This document shows, one piece after another, positions 23,806-34,896 of a stretch of 64,000 nucleotides of DNA. Source of the stretch: Thinopyrum elongatum (Eukaryota > Streptophyta > Magnoliopsida > Poales > Poaceae); assembly GCA_011799875.1 (NCBI GenBank), contig CM022302.1, forward strand, positions 201,916,086-201,980,085. Direction: 5' to 3'. Both the position numbers and the translations under genes were made by a program. Each line of letters opens with the position of its first letter. Positions within the stretch are counted from its first letter, which is position 1. The notes under the pieces were generated by a model that saw only the letters and a list, made by a program, of their open reading frames with translations, made no database searches and had not been told where the DNA came from.

Positions 23806-24397
23806 CTACAAGATAAACAAGCAGACACACCACAGGTTTAACATGTAGTATGAAACTCATTTTGGTAAACTGGTTCAGTAGTAAGGTGGACAGGATAACA
23901 CCATGAAATGAACATATATCTATGTACTATGGTCATTGTATTGTCTATATCATTCTAGTTTATGTTGCCAAATCAAGATAGATACACAGTTAAAATCATA
24001 TCTGTTTAAGACAAAGTAGCATAGACCGAATATAAGTGTGGGAAACTACACAACACTAACAACACTTGTAATGTGCATGACATGAGAACATAACTATTTA
24101 TACAATTGAAACTGAAATCAACATAGAGCAAGAAGTTAGAACAACAATCCAGTTAAAGAAATAGGTTTAAAACATACCTGTCGCACTGTTGGAGTTTCAA
24201 TTGGATCCTTCAAATTCAAAATTAGTTGGTATGAGTAAATACAGTGATGCCAGAGCAAAGGAATATGCACCATAGCTACGGAATCTAACCTGAGAATAGT
24301 TGCTCTTCTGCTTTAAACATGGAGTTTGGGTTCGCTGTGGTGGTCTTCGTGCTTTGGGCACTGTAGTTGCCTTACTAACTGCTCGTGTGGGGGTACT
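23806..24397 (-). other. CACTA intron region
   Basis: AT-rich sequence between coding pieces with no clear protein. It is probably intronic because coding-like, non-repetitive sequence resumes at 24398. Confidence 0.4.
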
Positions 24398-24660
24398 CTA
24401 TGGTGGACATGGTGTTGTGTCAACTAGAAGTGGGTTACTATCTGCTAGGGTTGGGGTTAGATGGGGTGTAGCTGGTTCTCTATCGAACGGTGTAGGGGCA
24501 CAATCTGCAAGAGTCTCGGTTATGTGTGGTGGGGCTAGTTCATGGGCCAGTACAACCATGGTTCTGTCTGCATCTTCGGGTAGCACCGTATTTTGTGAAG
24601 AACATGTTTTTACTCCCTTAGATACTGCCATCACTCCCTCCAATTCAATGGGCTGATAAA
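24398..24660 (-). CDS. CACTA gene, probable internal exon
   Basis: An open minus-strand segment reading MEGVMAVSKGVKTCSSQN, then a Pro/Thr-rich stretch with repeated 'TLAD' motifs (residues about 44-48 and 64-67). Its first residues resemble the predicted exons at about 25120-25260, 25550-25710 and 26030-26173, which end in the same SNPL/'SEEDSE'-type segment. Exon borders are not certain. Confidence 0.45.
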
Positions 24661-24689
24661 CAAGAAAAGAAATTGAATTGCAGACATTT

Positions 24690-26020
24690 TATGATAGACA
24701 GATGCGGTAATTCACATATATGTTGTCTAACCAAACATGACAGCATGACACAATTTCACATATATGATGGCTAACTAAATAGGATAGCATGACACAGTTT
24801 CAGATATATGATGGATAACTAAACATGATAGAGTGGCATAATTCAACATATGATGAGTATCTAAATAGGATGACGTGACATAACTATATGATGTCCTTCT
24901 AAAATAGGTTGGGATGAAATAACTCACATACATGTTGTCTAAGTATACTGGATGGCATGATATAATTCACATAATTGATTTATATACTAAGATGCTGGCA
25001 CTCGTATATATGATCTCTAAACTAAGCAGATGGCATTGAATATTGTGCATATGATGTCTAAACTAAGCAATGCAAGACACTATATGCATGATATGAGAAA
25101 TATAAACATTGCAAGTTAGAGCATACACCTCAGGTGGGATATAGGACTGGTCATTGGTCTCTGAATCCTCCTCTGAGGAGCTACCTGTAACCATCGAGAT
25201 ATATGCTTCAACAGGTACCATTGTCTGCTATGAAGACCTTGTTTTCACTCCAGATTTTTTCATAACCGATTCAAATGGCTGATGCACATGAAGAGTAGTT
25301 CAATATACAAAGATTGTCGACAAATGGATGGCATGAGATAATTCACATATATGATGCCTGGCTACTAGGATGGCGTTGCATCATTCATATATATGATGAC
25401 AGGCTAAAAAAGATGGCATGGCATAATTCACATATTTGATATAGAAACTAACCAGGAGGCATTCACACAAAGCATGCCTAGTCTAAGCAGATGGCATAGC
25501 AATGCAAGACACCATATGCTTGATATGAGCAATATAACCCTGCCAAATTAGAGCATACACCTCGGGGGGAATATGACTGGTCATCTATCTATGAATCCTC
25601 CTCTGAGGAGCTATCTGTAACCAGCACGAAATCTGCATCGACAAGTAGCACTGACTTCTCAGAAGACCTTTATTTCACTCCAGATTTTCCCATCAGTGAC
25701 TCAAATGGCTGATGCATGGCAAGAGTAGATGAATGTATGAACATTGTCGACAAATGGAATACATGATGAAAAAATAGTATGGCACGATACAATTCACATA
25801 TACGATGAATGGCTAAACAGGATGGCATTGCATGATTCATGTACATGATGCCTGGCTAAACAAGATGGCATTGCATAATTCACATATATGATATAGAAAC
25901 CAAATAGGTGACATTCACACAAAGCAAATCTAAACTAAGCTGATGACATATAAGATGTATAAAGTAAGCAATGCGAGGCGCCATATGCATGATATGACCA
26001 ACATCAGCATGCCAGGTTAG
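24690..26020. repeat. Tandem exon-intron duplications with satellite-like introns
   Basis: Two copies of a short exon-like block (about 25120-25275 and 25550-25715; both contain GAATCCTCCTCTGAGGAGCT) are separated by arrays of degenerate units of about 40-45 bases. The units are built on 'GGATGGCATGACATAATTCA' plus 'CATATATGATG' (about 24690-25100, 25320-25520, 25730-25960). A third, related block is at about 26020-26180. Exon and intron repeat were therefore copied together. Confidence 0.7.
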
Positions 26021-26180
26021 AGCAAATACCTCAGGGGATAAATAGGAGTGGTCGGCTCCCTCTGAATCCCCCTCTAAACAGTTATCTTCCTCTGGAATAC
26101 AATCTGGAATGGGGGGAGGGGGCCCCCCAGTGCGCCCACCATGAAGCGCCGTCTCCATCACATTAATTCCCACGCGACAG
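26020..26180 (-). CDS. CACTA gene, exon-like block with acidic segment
   Basis: On the minus strand this segment encodes MGINVMETALHGGRTGG, a Pro-rich turn, then an acidic stretch (PEEDNCLEGDSEGADHS). It matches the duplicated blocks at 25120 and 25550 in the 'DSE' and 'DQSYIPPEV'-type parts. It is probably part of the CACTA's second gene. The frame beyond 25990 reads into the intron repeat and should not be taken as coding. Confidence 0.45.
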
Positions 26181-26559
26181 GTCTTCTCTTTTTCTCTACA
26201 TGTTCAGTACGATTGTATACAATAACTGACATGCATAATAAAAAAAACATAGTTAGATTATGTAAGGCCTACGGGGTGCATGCAGAAATCAAGAATGATG
26301 GTAGCAACGAGTGGATAGATCCAAAACTAATGATAGCAGGCAGATGATAGCTTCAGTTTAGAAAGACAGACGATGGCTCCTCTACTGTTTGTTGCCCACC
26401 CAACATGAACCACATAGAAGACCTGAGATGAACCAGATAGTAGACAGAGATCTATTCATTGCTGCCTCGATATGTGCCCCATGGGCATTTTAAAACTCAA
26501 GTTTGAACATTAGTTTGGACCTGACTCGGAGTCTAAGAGGTGAAAAGGACGATAAGGTA

Positions 26560-26830
26560 GCAGGTAATAATAATCGATGTATAACGTAAGAAGACACGAA
26601 AGAGTGCGGCCTCTCTTCCGGAACTGTGTAGTCCCTAGGTTCATCTGCTCAGTCGATGATGGTAATGTAGTTGGCGTGGCTGCCGGCAATAGGGAAGATG
26701 ATCTGAGACGGGGAAAGAATGTTTTCAGGGGGATCTCTGCTGCGGTGGACGCTTTCGTCGATGGTGCACCTCGGGTGGGGTGGACGACGGCATGATAGGA
26801 GTGGGACAAAACACACAGAGTTTTCTTTGA
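26560..26830 (-). CDS. CACTA gene, duplicated exon copy 1
   Basis: The minus-strand frame contains LRSSSLLPAATPTTLPSS, then FRKRGRTL. The equivalent block at 27846-28100 reads LRSSSPLPTVTPARPSS, then LRQRGCTL. The nucleotide order is also shared (GGGGAAGA..GATCTGAG, then ATCTCTGCTGCGGTGGACG-like). The Ser/Pro-rich, Arg-containing product has no known domain. The Tourist-like element lies between the two copies. Confidence 0.5.
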
Positions 26831-26860
26831 CACCTATCTGAAAATGAAGTAAATCTGTAA

Positions 26861-27833
26861 GGGCTCCTTAGAATTGGAGGATTCTAAAAACGCAGGGACA
26901 GGAAAAACACAGGAATAGGATAAGAATACACGTGCAAAATAGAGCATTTGCAAACACAAGATTTCTATCAACCTGGGAATTTGGTTCACATGAATTGGAA
27001 GAACACAGGGAAACATGGTCAAATTAAAGTTAAACCACATGAAAATGTAAAGTTAGAATCTTATTATGCCACTAATGTACTTAATCATGTTCTTCGTGCA
27101 TAGTAATTTGGAAAGGACGTCCAAGTGGATATTAAAATTCCTACATTTTTTCTTTGAAAGAGACACCAAAGGAAAAAATCCTCCAGTTTTGCTTTGCTCC
27201 ATTCCTTCTAACCAAATGCATGAATAGTAGTACCATAGGAAACTTTTCAATTCCTATGTTTTCTTTCACTTTTTCTTTGAACTAGTGGCGATTCTAGTAG
27301 GCAGTCTTCAACAGGCTGAAGCCTGCCCTCGAAAAATGTTTTTGTACTACTACTATTTTGGACCAAGCCAACTAGCTCAACTCCCAGGCCCATCTACACT
27401 CCAATACTACTACCTCACTTCTTGGTATATGGGAGAAACTATTCGTATTTCTTGTTACTACGTGTTCTCAGTGTGTCTTCTTGTCAGTATGAAACAAATA
27501 TTTTTTGAAAAGAAAGCTTAAGTTTTTGAATATATACTACATGTGCTCTGTTGTACTCTGAAAAAATTTGAGCTTATATGGCCAACATAAGTAGGTCCAA
27601 TATTATGGTTAAAAAAATTATATCTTAAAAAAATCAATTCAGTAATAGTACATGTTCCAGTTGTAATTGAAATTTTGTGAGCTTATTTGTTGCACATGAA
27701 TATCACATAATGGCTATCTTGCTAAATCGATTCAAATTGTGGTTCAAAAGAGCATTTAGTTTTCTCCTTGTTAATTTCGTGACCACCCTTCATTTCTTTC
27801 TAGATTTTCAACTGCTTTGAACCAAAGGATCCC
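26861..27833. mobile_element. Tourist/Harbinger-like MITE-type element
   Basis: It starts GGGCTCCTTAGAATTGG, and its right end is complementary to GGGATCCTTTGGTTCAAAG. Both sides carry TAA (26858-26860, 27834-27836), the three-base duplication of PIF/Harbinger elements. The left half has the AAAACGCAGGGACAGGAAAAACACAGG-like body typical of these elements, and the right half the complementary 'TTCCTATGTTTTC' (about 27250). At 973 bp it is long for a MITE, and about 27280-27745 may be a further unidentified insertion. Confidence 0.6.
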
Positions 27834-27845
27834 TAAGGGATCGAC

Positions 27846-28100
27846 GTGAATGTAGAGTAAAAAAGTGGTGCGACAAGTGTACAACCTCTTTGGCGTAGCC
27901 TTGCCGACCTCAGCATCATTGGGTTGGACGTGGAGGATGGTCTGGCTGGTGTGACTGTTGGAAGCGGGGAAGAAGATCTGAGGCCTCTGGAGATGGCGCC
28001 AAGGGTACTGCTCCGCTGTGATGGACGGTTCCGTCGTTGGAGCAACTTCGGTGAGGTGTACGATGACGAGGCTGAAGTAGGACAAGAAAGACAACATTAA
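27846..28100 (-). CDS. CACTA gene, duplicated exon copy 2
   Basis: See the block at 26560-26830: the two share Ser/Pro-rich residues and nucleotide order. This copy keeps an open frame of 70 residues (28045-27833). A third, weaker relative is at 28845-28960. It is not recognised as any known domain. Confidence 0.5.
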
Positions 28101-28364
28101 TCTGAAGTGGGATTCTAATAGCATCTGCAATAGATGATGTAAAATACATCACCAAAGATATAAAATGCATCAGTCGTGCCGCGAATGCTCCAACAGATGT
28201 TGTAAATACTATTGACCCTGAACTTAACTGGAGAAACTGAATTTTACAGTAGAAACTAAATTTTACTTCGAAACTGAATTTTACTGACAAAACTAATTGC
28301 ACTAGTAGCAGAGAACTACAATAGAAGTTTAGGTCGCTCGAGCACTAGTAGTAGAGAAGCTGTG
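28101..28364. other. Non-coding CACTA intron sequence
   Basis: AT-rich sequence with three tandem-like 'GAAACTGAATTTTAC' units (about 28230-28285) and a TGATGTAAAATACATCA palindrome (about 28134). No protein is seen. Confidence 0.45.
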
Positions 28365-28700
28365 ATCCAAATCAGTAGCCGCTTGAGCAGGGAACACACT
28401 AGTCGTGCAGCAGGAGCAACTGCCCCCGGAGCAGCAGCACGAGCGAGAGCTAAAGCAGCAACTCCTGTAGCTACGGCAGGTCATGTAGCACCAATAGCGC
28501 GAGTGAGAGCAAGAGCAGACCAGAGCAGCAGCACAAATGAGAGCAAGAGCAGAGCAGCAGCGCGACCGACGGCAGGAGCAGAGCCGCAGTGCGAGCGAGA
28601 GACGGAGCAGCAGCAACAACTCGAGCGAGAGCCAGAGTAGCAGCAGCAGCGCGAGTGAGAGCTGGAGTAGTAGCAGCTACTGCTAGTGTGGACATCACCA
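28365..28700. repeat. GAGCAGCAGCACGAGCGAGA low-complexity tract
   Basis: An imperfect purine-rich array built on 'GAGAGCAAGAGCAGAGCAGCAGCGCGA'. It gives artefactual frames on both strands (Arg/Ala-rich on plus, Ser/Cys/Leu-rich on minus). I do not read it as coding. Confidence 0.7.
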
Positions 28701-28844
28701 CCGAGGGAGCAACGACATGGGAGAGAGAGGCCATTGAGGAATTGGCCGGCGACGGCGTTGTCGATCGAGACCCGCCATGGCTGCTCGGTATCGAGCACCG
28801 GCAGCCCCGTGAGATCGAATAAAAGATAAAATGCAGCGGTGAGT

Positions 28845-28960
28845 GCAGAACCTCCTTGGTGGCGCCGAGTAGGCCTCGACTTCATCGGAGGAATTGGTGA
28901 GGGTGCTGCGGTTCTAGTCGGGCAGGTGAAGAAGGCGATGTGGGGATGGACGTGGCGCAT
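28845..28960 (-). CDS. CACTA gene, most 5' exon-like block in window
   Basis: The minus-strand frame from 28960 reads MRHVHPHIAFFTCPTRTA, then SPIPPMKSRPTRRHQGG. It ends near a possible splice donor. The Ser/Pro/Arg composition and placement upstream of the two duplicated exons suggest the first or second exon of the CACTA's minus-strand gene. The start codon is plausible but unproven. Confidence 0.35.
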
Positions 28961-28999
28961 TAGATGAGGCGAACATCGGGGTAGCTCCTTGGAGGTGCA

Positions 29000-30558
29000 T
29001 AATACGTCTCCAACGTATCTATAATTTTTTATTGTTCCATGCTATTATAGTATCAATCTTGGATGATTTATATGCATTTATATGTCATTATATATCATTT
29101 TTGGGACTAACCTATCAACTTAGTGCCCAGTGCCAGTTGGTGTTTTCTGCCTGTTTTTTGTTTTCAGAATATCAGTACCAAACGAAGTCCAAATGCCAAG
29201 AAACTTTTTGAAGTTTTTTGTCTGGACAAAAGAGACAGTAGAAGCTTTGGGAGGTCGCTAGAAGACGAAGGAGGTGGCCACGAGCCACCAGGGCACGCCC
29301 CAGGGGCCAGCCGTGCACTGGTGCCTTGTAGGCCCACCTTCGCTCCGTTTGACCTAACTCCACCCCTATAAATTCTATAAAATCGGGAACCAATAGAGAG
29401 CCACACGAAATACTTTTTCCGCCCCCGCAAGTTCCTGTTCTCGTGAGATCCCATTTGGAGGCCTTTTCTGGCACTCCGCCGGAAGGGGAATCAATCATGG
29501 AGGGGCTCTACATCAAGCTTGCTGCCCTTCCGATGATGTGTGAGTTGTTTACCGCAGACCTAAGGGTCCATAGTTAGTAGCTAGATGGCTATCTCTCTCT
29601 TTGAGCTTCAATACAATGTTCTCCTTGATGTTCTTGGAGTCCTATTCGGTGTAATCACTTTTTACGGTGTGTTTTTTGGGATCCAATGAATTATGAGTTT
29701 ATGATCAGATAATCCAAGAATATTATTTGAGTCTTCTCTGAACTCTTTTATGCATGATTCTTATAGCTTTGTATTTCTCTACGATCTATTTACTTGGTTT
29801 GGCTAACTAGATTGATTTTTCTTGCAATGGGAGAGGTGCTTTGTGATGGGTTCATCCTTGCAGTGCTCAATCCTAGTGACAGAAAGGTACTTGACACATA
29901 TTTGTATCATTGCCATTAAGGATAAAAAGATGGGGTTTATTCATGCGTGGATTTATTTTGTCTACATCATGTCATCTTGCTTAAGGTGTTACTCCGTTCT
30001 TTATGAACTTAATACTCTAGATGCATGATGGATAGCGGTTGATGTGTGGAGTAATAGTAGTAGATGCAGAATTGTTTTGGTCTACTTGTCTCGGATGTGA
30101 TGCCTATATACATGATCATTGCCTTGGATATCGCCGTGATTATTTGCTTTTCTATCAATTGCCCAACAGTAATTTTTTTACCCACTGTATGCTATTTTCA
30201 AGAGAGAAGCCTCCAGTGAAAACTATGGCCCCCGGTCTAATTTATCATATATATTAAAATCCTAAAAATACCTTGCTGCAATTTTACTGTATTTATTTTA
30301 TTTTGTATTTTTGTTCAATCTATCTATCAAACACTATACAATTTAATCTTGCAAGTAACCGCTGAGGGATTGACAATCCCTTGTTCGCGTTGGGTGCAAG
30401 GATTTGTTATTTTGTGTGCACGTGCTGTTAACGAGGTGTTCCATGGTTCTCCTAGTGGATTGATAACCTTGGTTCTTAACTGAGGGAAATACTCATCTCT
30501 ACTATACTGCATCATCCTCTCCTCTTCGAGGAAATCCCAACGCAGCTAACAAGTAGCA
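29000..30558 (+). repeat. Element I 5' LTR
   Basis: Begins TAATACGTCTCCAACGTATC (first G mutated to A) and ends AACAAGTAGCA. CCTATAAATTC at about 29366 is its TATA box. It is the same LTR family as element H's (same end and layout) and more distant from A and B. Confidence 0.85.
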
Positions 30559-30569
30559 GGAAGAATTTT

Positions 30570-30587
30570 TGGCGTCGTTGCCGGGGA
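30570..30587 (+). other. Primer binding site of I (tRNA-Asp type)
   Basis: TGGCGTCGTTGCCGGGGA, 11 bases after the LTR end; one mismatch to the tRNA-Asp complement. Confidence 0.82.
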
Positions 30588-30804
30588 GACATCATCCTCA
30601 TCTATCAATTACCTACGCATAAACTTTCAACTCCTTGCATTTACATTATTTGCCATTTGCCTCTCGTTTTCAGCTCCCCCACTTCTAAAACGTTTTCACA
30701 AAAAACACAAAAATATTTTCTTTTTGCCTTTTTGCTTGATTGCTTGCTTTTTGCCTTCATGTCAACACTCAAAAACAGTAAAGAAACAATAAAAGTAAAG
30801 ACAT

Positions 30805-31660
30805 ATGGATGCTCATCCACTTGCTAATCTTTTCAAAAGATCTAATTATGTTGAACCAATTGCTAGTGAGTTGAGTGCACTTGATTAATTCCATGAAGTT
30901 TTGCTTGAAAATCATGAACATGAAAATTGCGATGAAGTGTTAAACGAACTTTTTATAAAGTGATTCGTGATAGCTCCTTCAACGAAAAGCATGATTGGAA
31001 TGTTGTTATTATAAGTTCTATTAATGTCAGTTGTGTTAATAACATGCAAAACTACAAGCTTGGGGATACTAATTTTGTTATGTCCACTACTTATTGCAAA
31101 GATCAAGATTGGGGTGATGATGTTTCTTATGATCTTGAAAATTTATTTAAGCCTCACGAAGAATATGTCATTGATAATAATGTTTGGAATAACATTGAAA
31201 GTGGGTTTGGGAGAGTGTCAATTTTAAGTAACAAGAATCCCACATATTTGGAGAGTGTTCAATCTTATGAAATTTTTGATAAATGTGGGTTTGAAGAGGT
31301 CATGACTTTTTGATGTTAATCCCACTATCTTGGAAAATTATAAGACTTTTATGCATGTGGATCATGAAGAGAAAATTTTATATGATAGCTATATTGTTGA
31401 ATTTGAATATGATCCTACATGTAATTTTTATGAGAGAGGAAAATATGGTTGTAGAAATTTTCATGTTACTAAATTACCTCTCGTTATGTTGAGTTTGTCA
31501 TAGTTTTATTCTTCTCCCTTGCATATGCTAGATATTTATTGTCTTGATAATTTGTTTTCTTATAAAATGCCTATGCATAGGAAGTATGTTAGACTTAAAT
31601 GTGTTTCCCACTTGTCTTATTATGCCCTCTTTGTGCTTCAATTCTTATCTTTCGTATGAG
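30805..31660 (+). pseudogene. Broken ORF of non-autonomous element I
   Basis: ATG at 30805 opens MDAHPLANLFKRSNY but meets TAA after 27 codons. Homology to H's intact ORF then continues in shifted frames: at 30960-31313 (SFNEKHDWN, then CKDQDWG, then YDLENLFKPHEEYV) and from 31310 (MWIMKRKF-like in one frame, MHVDHEE in another). There are at least two frameshifts and one early stop. The order and spacing of the conserved pieces match elements B and H. Confidence 0.75.
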
Positions 31661-32267
31661 CATCGTTGTAATCTCAAGCCTATCTTAATGGCTATAAAAA
31701 AAGCTTATTGGGAGATAACCTAATAGTTATCTTTTCTGTTTTTTTGGTGTGCACACAATTATGCTGCTGTTATGGTTGTGCTTTTGTGTTTAAATTAGTG
31801 TTTGTGCCAAGTAAAGCATTTGGGACGATTTGGATGATAGTTGCTTTCATTCTGTGCAAAAATAGAAACTTTTACGTCCAATAGCAGAATTTTTAAAAAT
31901 CACTAGAGCGCCGAAAAATTCTGAATTTTTCAACATGATTGATATACAAATTGCCCACGACGTCCTTATTTTTCAGAATTTTTGGAGTTATAGAAGTAAG
32001 ATCATAATTCGGATCTTTACAGACTGTTCAGTTTTTGACCGATTCTGTTTTCGTTGCGTTGTTTGCTTGTTTTGATGAATCTATGGATTGTATCGACGGG
32101 TATAAGCCATGGTGAAGTTAGAATACAATAGGTATAATGCAATAATAAAATATGAATTGGTTGACAATAGTACCTAAAGTAGTGATCTGCTTTATTATAC
32201 TAACGGATCTCATGAAGGTTTTGTTGAGTTTTGTGTGCTGAAGTTTTCAAGTTTTGGGTGAGATCAC
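31661..32267 (+). other. Element I 3' internal domain, truncated
   Basis: Non-coding. It contains the family motif around TTGGGAGATAACC (about 31708) and sequences matching H's 20230-20830 in the opposite orientation. It ends at TTTTGGGTGAGATCAC where J begins. Confidence 0.7.
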
Positions 32268-33149
32268 TGTCGGCGTGGAGCCAGTGATCTATGGGGCGAT
32301 GCAGCCCCTTTGCTGGTTTTGCGAGGGGTGGTGATCGACGCAAAGAGCAAATACAACGAGGAGCACACGATTTTACCCAAGTTCGGGCCGCCCGGGGGCG
32401 TAAAACCCTACTCCTGCCTTTTGGTGTATTGGGTGGTGTTTGAACACAAAATACAAGGAGCGCTCTCCCCGGCAAGTGGTGAGGAGAGAGCAGCTGCACG
32501 AATACCTACGCGTGAGGGTTACCAAGACTCGAACCCCTACTAATGTTGCCTTGGCCCTCCTTTTATAGCTCAAGGGGTCACCACAGTGGCAAAAAGGTCA
32601 TTACAGGGGTGATTAGACTGATACAGAGCTATCATACCTAACTCTGCCAATTGAGACAAAACACATTAAATGCGCTGCTAGGTGTCATGTGGAGGTTGAA
32701 TCCCGGCAAGGCTGCCGCGCCGCTTAACCAGCTACCTCCTATTAGCATGACACGCCATCAGGACAGGTGTCAATAAAGGTGATTTACCCCCCCCCCCCCG
32801 GCAAGCTGACACGCACGGGTTACGTCCACCTAAGCACCTGCGGGCTCGACACCTCACTAATTTCCGACCAGCTGGTCTGAAAGGTGGAGCGCTGGTGCTT
32901 GGCGGGAAGCCTGTGCTCGAGGAGCTTGCCGGGTCTTGACTTGCCGGCTCGTTTCTGCCGGAGTTGGTTGCTTCCATTGTGATATTTGTAGCTTGTTCCA
33001 ATGCTTGGTCTTCTTAATGTTCTCCTTGATCTCATGAAGAGCGGCTTCTTTGGTTTAGTTGTATATGAGACTTGGCACTTGATGCAAGAGTTTGCAATGA
33101 GCCTGTGCATAAGTCAGGGCAGCAAACACTCATGTTTGTTGCACCGACA
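32268..33149 (-). repeat. Element J 3' LTR
   Basis: The minus strand starts TGTCGGTGCAACAAACATG at 33149 and ends CCACGCCGACA at 32268. It shares layout with K's LTR: a TATA box at about 32561-32567 and GGAGTAGGGTTTTACGC downstream. A homopolymer of about 13 C lies at 32787-32799. Confidence 0.82.
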
Positions 33150-33419
33150 GGAGCCCCAGGGCCTAGACCATACATGCCGCCGGGCATCGTTGGGGTAGGC
33201 CCAACAAATGCACAGGCGCACACATCGATCTTGCCAGGAACGATGTCTTGTCTTTGAGATATTCTTTGCTTCCTCATTAATCTCGGACCCAGGCCAGCCC
33301 CCAGCCGTACTTTAGTTCTCTTGGGGTCGCAGTGGCACGATTCATCGCACCGGAGACCAGGGGGCACCCACGTATGCGGGGTGCCATTAGGTCGTGCACG
33401 CGTGGTTTGGGGTAACTGC
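32268..33419 (-). mobile_element. Element J: 3' end of a K-family Gypsy element
   Basis: A minus-strand 3' LTR (32268-33149) with its preceding polypurine tract and about 270 bases of internal sequence (33150-33419). The internal stretch matches K's spacer (10130-10280), including CCCAACGATGCCC. It is interrupted at 33420 by the LTR of C1. The rest of J was not found. Confidence 0.8.
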
Positions 33420-33591
33420 TGTCGGTGTCAAAATCGGCGGATCTCAGGTAGGGTTCCTGAACTCTGGATCTTGGATCGATGGGGAACAAGGGATGTGGGA
33501 CACGATATTTACCCAGGTTCGGGCCCTCTCTAAGACTTAAAACCCTACGTCCTGCTTGATTATATTGCTTGTGTATATGGGGATTACAGAG
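33420..33591 (-). repeat. C1 3' LTR, truncated
   Basis: On the plus strand TGTCGGTGTCAAAATCGG starts the terminal part of the LTR. It matches 62002-62173 (C2 5' LTR) up to GGGGATTACAGAG and then switches to the start of the antisense gene. The U3, TATA box and polypurine tract are missing, so this copy could not make a normal 3' end or template a new 5' LTR. Confidence 0.8.
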
Positions 33592-33594
33592 AAC

Positions 33595-34896
33595 ATGCCT
33601 ATTAAATCGACCAAGGGCGAATCGAGTGACCCATTCATCCCCCAAATAGAAATCCAACCTCGCTCAAAGAAAGCTCAAGGCTCATGGCCGGCGCCCCTGG
33701 CTCATCCTCACGCCCTTACGGCCAAATCCTGGGCGACTGGCCCAGCTGCTCCGTTTCGCGGCTACAGCTATGCGACCTCCAGCGGAAGGGTACCTTCCTA
33801 CTGCAGATCTCGTACTCGTCCACGTCGGGTTAACCTCGGCAAATGGCGAGGCTTTTGCAGAGAACTTTCCCACTCTAAGCAAGGATGAGATGGTATGCTT
33901 GGTATCCTTCCTTCTAAGAGGTTTGGATTCCCTATTCATCCTTTCTTGAGGGGTCTACTAGAGTTTTACGGGATCCAACTCCACCAACTTACCCTGGATC
34001 AATTCTGCATATCTTTGGCTTCATGGCCCTCTGCGAGATGTTTTTGGGCTGCGAGGCCCATTTTGAGTTATGGAGGAAGTACTTCTGCCTCTTCCCTCGC
34101 ACCCACGTGGGGTCAATTTTTGAAGTAGGAGGAGCCGAAGTGTGTCGTATAGCCAGTACTGGATATCATGTTGGAACTCCAAAGAAAGATTCTAAAGAAT
34201 GGTCTTCGGAGTGGTTTTATATCGAAGTTGTCCCCCTGTTTGAACCTGCTCAGAGAGGTCTGCCCGAGTATTCGGAGGCTCCACTAAAGAAGCGTCTTAA
34301 CTGGCAGCCCAAAAGCCCCTTCCAAGGAGAGTCTACCGAGGTGCGGTGCCTAGCCGCAAAGGTAAGGGTGCTGACTCACAGTAGATTGACCATGGTTGAC
34401 GTAATGGCCACAACAATCTATTGATGTGTGCAACCCCTTCAGCAAAGGGTGCACCTTCTGTGGTGCTACAATGGGACGAGTGACGCATCCCGCTACAGGC
34501 GGCAGAGGCCGGACAGCTCAAAAGCAATGTCCGCCATATTGGCGGATCTATTCAAAGGCGAGGAAGAAGAGTTCGCTCGCCCGAGAAACTGGAAAGGCTA
34601 CTCGGGCTATAACGCCGTCGAATGGGTAAGTTTAAACTCGCATACATAGCCCGGACATTACATCTAAATACTGATTGGCTCAACCATTTTCTGAACACAG
34701 CAGGAGACGCCAAGTAGAAGGCATCAGCTACCCTTCTCCTCAACCAGAGGGCCACTCCCGCGACGACGACCCGGGATTTCATGAGGATCCAGAGGTGTCC
34801 ATCGATTTTGAGGATGGGGTTTTCTTTCAGGAAAGCCTTGATGGTTCCAAGGTGGCTATTATAGCCGATCACCCTGGGCTTCTCCCCTCCTCCGCC
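33595..34896 (+). pseudogene. C1 antisense gene 1, gypsy-type transposon domain
   Basis: Reads opposite to gag-pol. ATG is at 33595 (MPIKSTKGESS). Frameshifts lie near 33885 and 33950, after which the PF04195-like region is clear: LLEFYGIQLHQLT, then ALCEMFLGCEAHFELWRKYF, then SEWFYIE, then QQRVHLLWCYNG, then KGEEEEFARPRNW. A donor GTAAGT at 34626 and acceptor CAG ending 34700 define an intron. Exon two (34701-34896) has an open acidic frame and ends at another GTAAGT donor. Function is unknown; it is a lineage-typical accessory gene, decayed here. Confidence 0.75.

Larger units (their letters stand above)
14676..28999 (-). mobile_element. CACTA (En/Spm) DNA transposon, one end in window
   Basis: The element starts with CACTACAAAAAAACACTTCC at 14676, preceded by a possible TAG target duplication. 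Next come subterminal arrays (to about 16020), then a minus-strand exon-rich gene (16309 to about 28960) interrupted by element H and a Tourist-like element. The matching opposite end (ending TAGTG) was not found before element I begins at 29000. The right boundary given is therefore only where element I starts. No TNP2-type transposase is recognised; if present it would lie beyond element I. Confidence 0.75.
29000..32267 (+). mobile_element. Element I: 5' part of a non-autonomous LTR element
   Basis: A plus-strand relative of A, B and H. The 5' LTR is at 29000-30558, followed by a tRNA-Asp-type primer site, a broken ORF and part of the 3' internal domain. It is cut at 32267 by the LTR of element J. 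Continuation of I beyond J was not found in the window. GTGCA at 28995-28999 is the expected position of its target duplication. Confidence 0.85.

Noticed and set aside
24690..25960. Possible CRISPR-like repeat-spacer array
   Set aside because: The units are degenerate, spacers are not unique, and the sequence is plant transposon DNA. It is a satellite-like intron repeat.
28329..28734. Ser/Cys/Leu-rich and Arg/Ala-rich frames as possible secreted or nuclear proteins
   Set aside because: They come from the GAGCAGCAGCACGAGCGAGA repeat and are open in several frames because of composition.
32787..32799. Run of about 13 C as a structural or regulatory signal
   Set aside because: A homopolymer in a decayed LTR; more likely slippage or sequencing uncertainty.
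33556..33888. 110-codon plus frame as a host protein
   Set aside because: It is the start of C1 antisense gene 1; its first codons (33556-33594) are LTR sequence and the frame shifts before the conserved domain.
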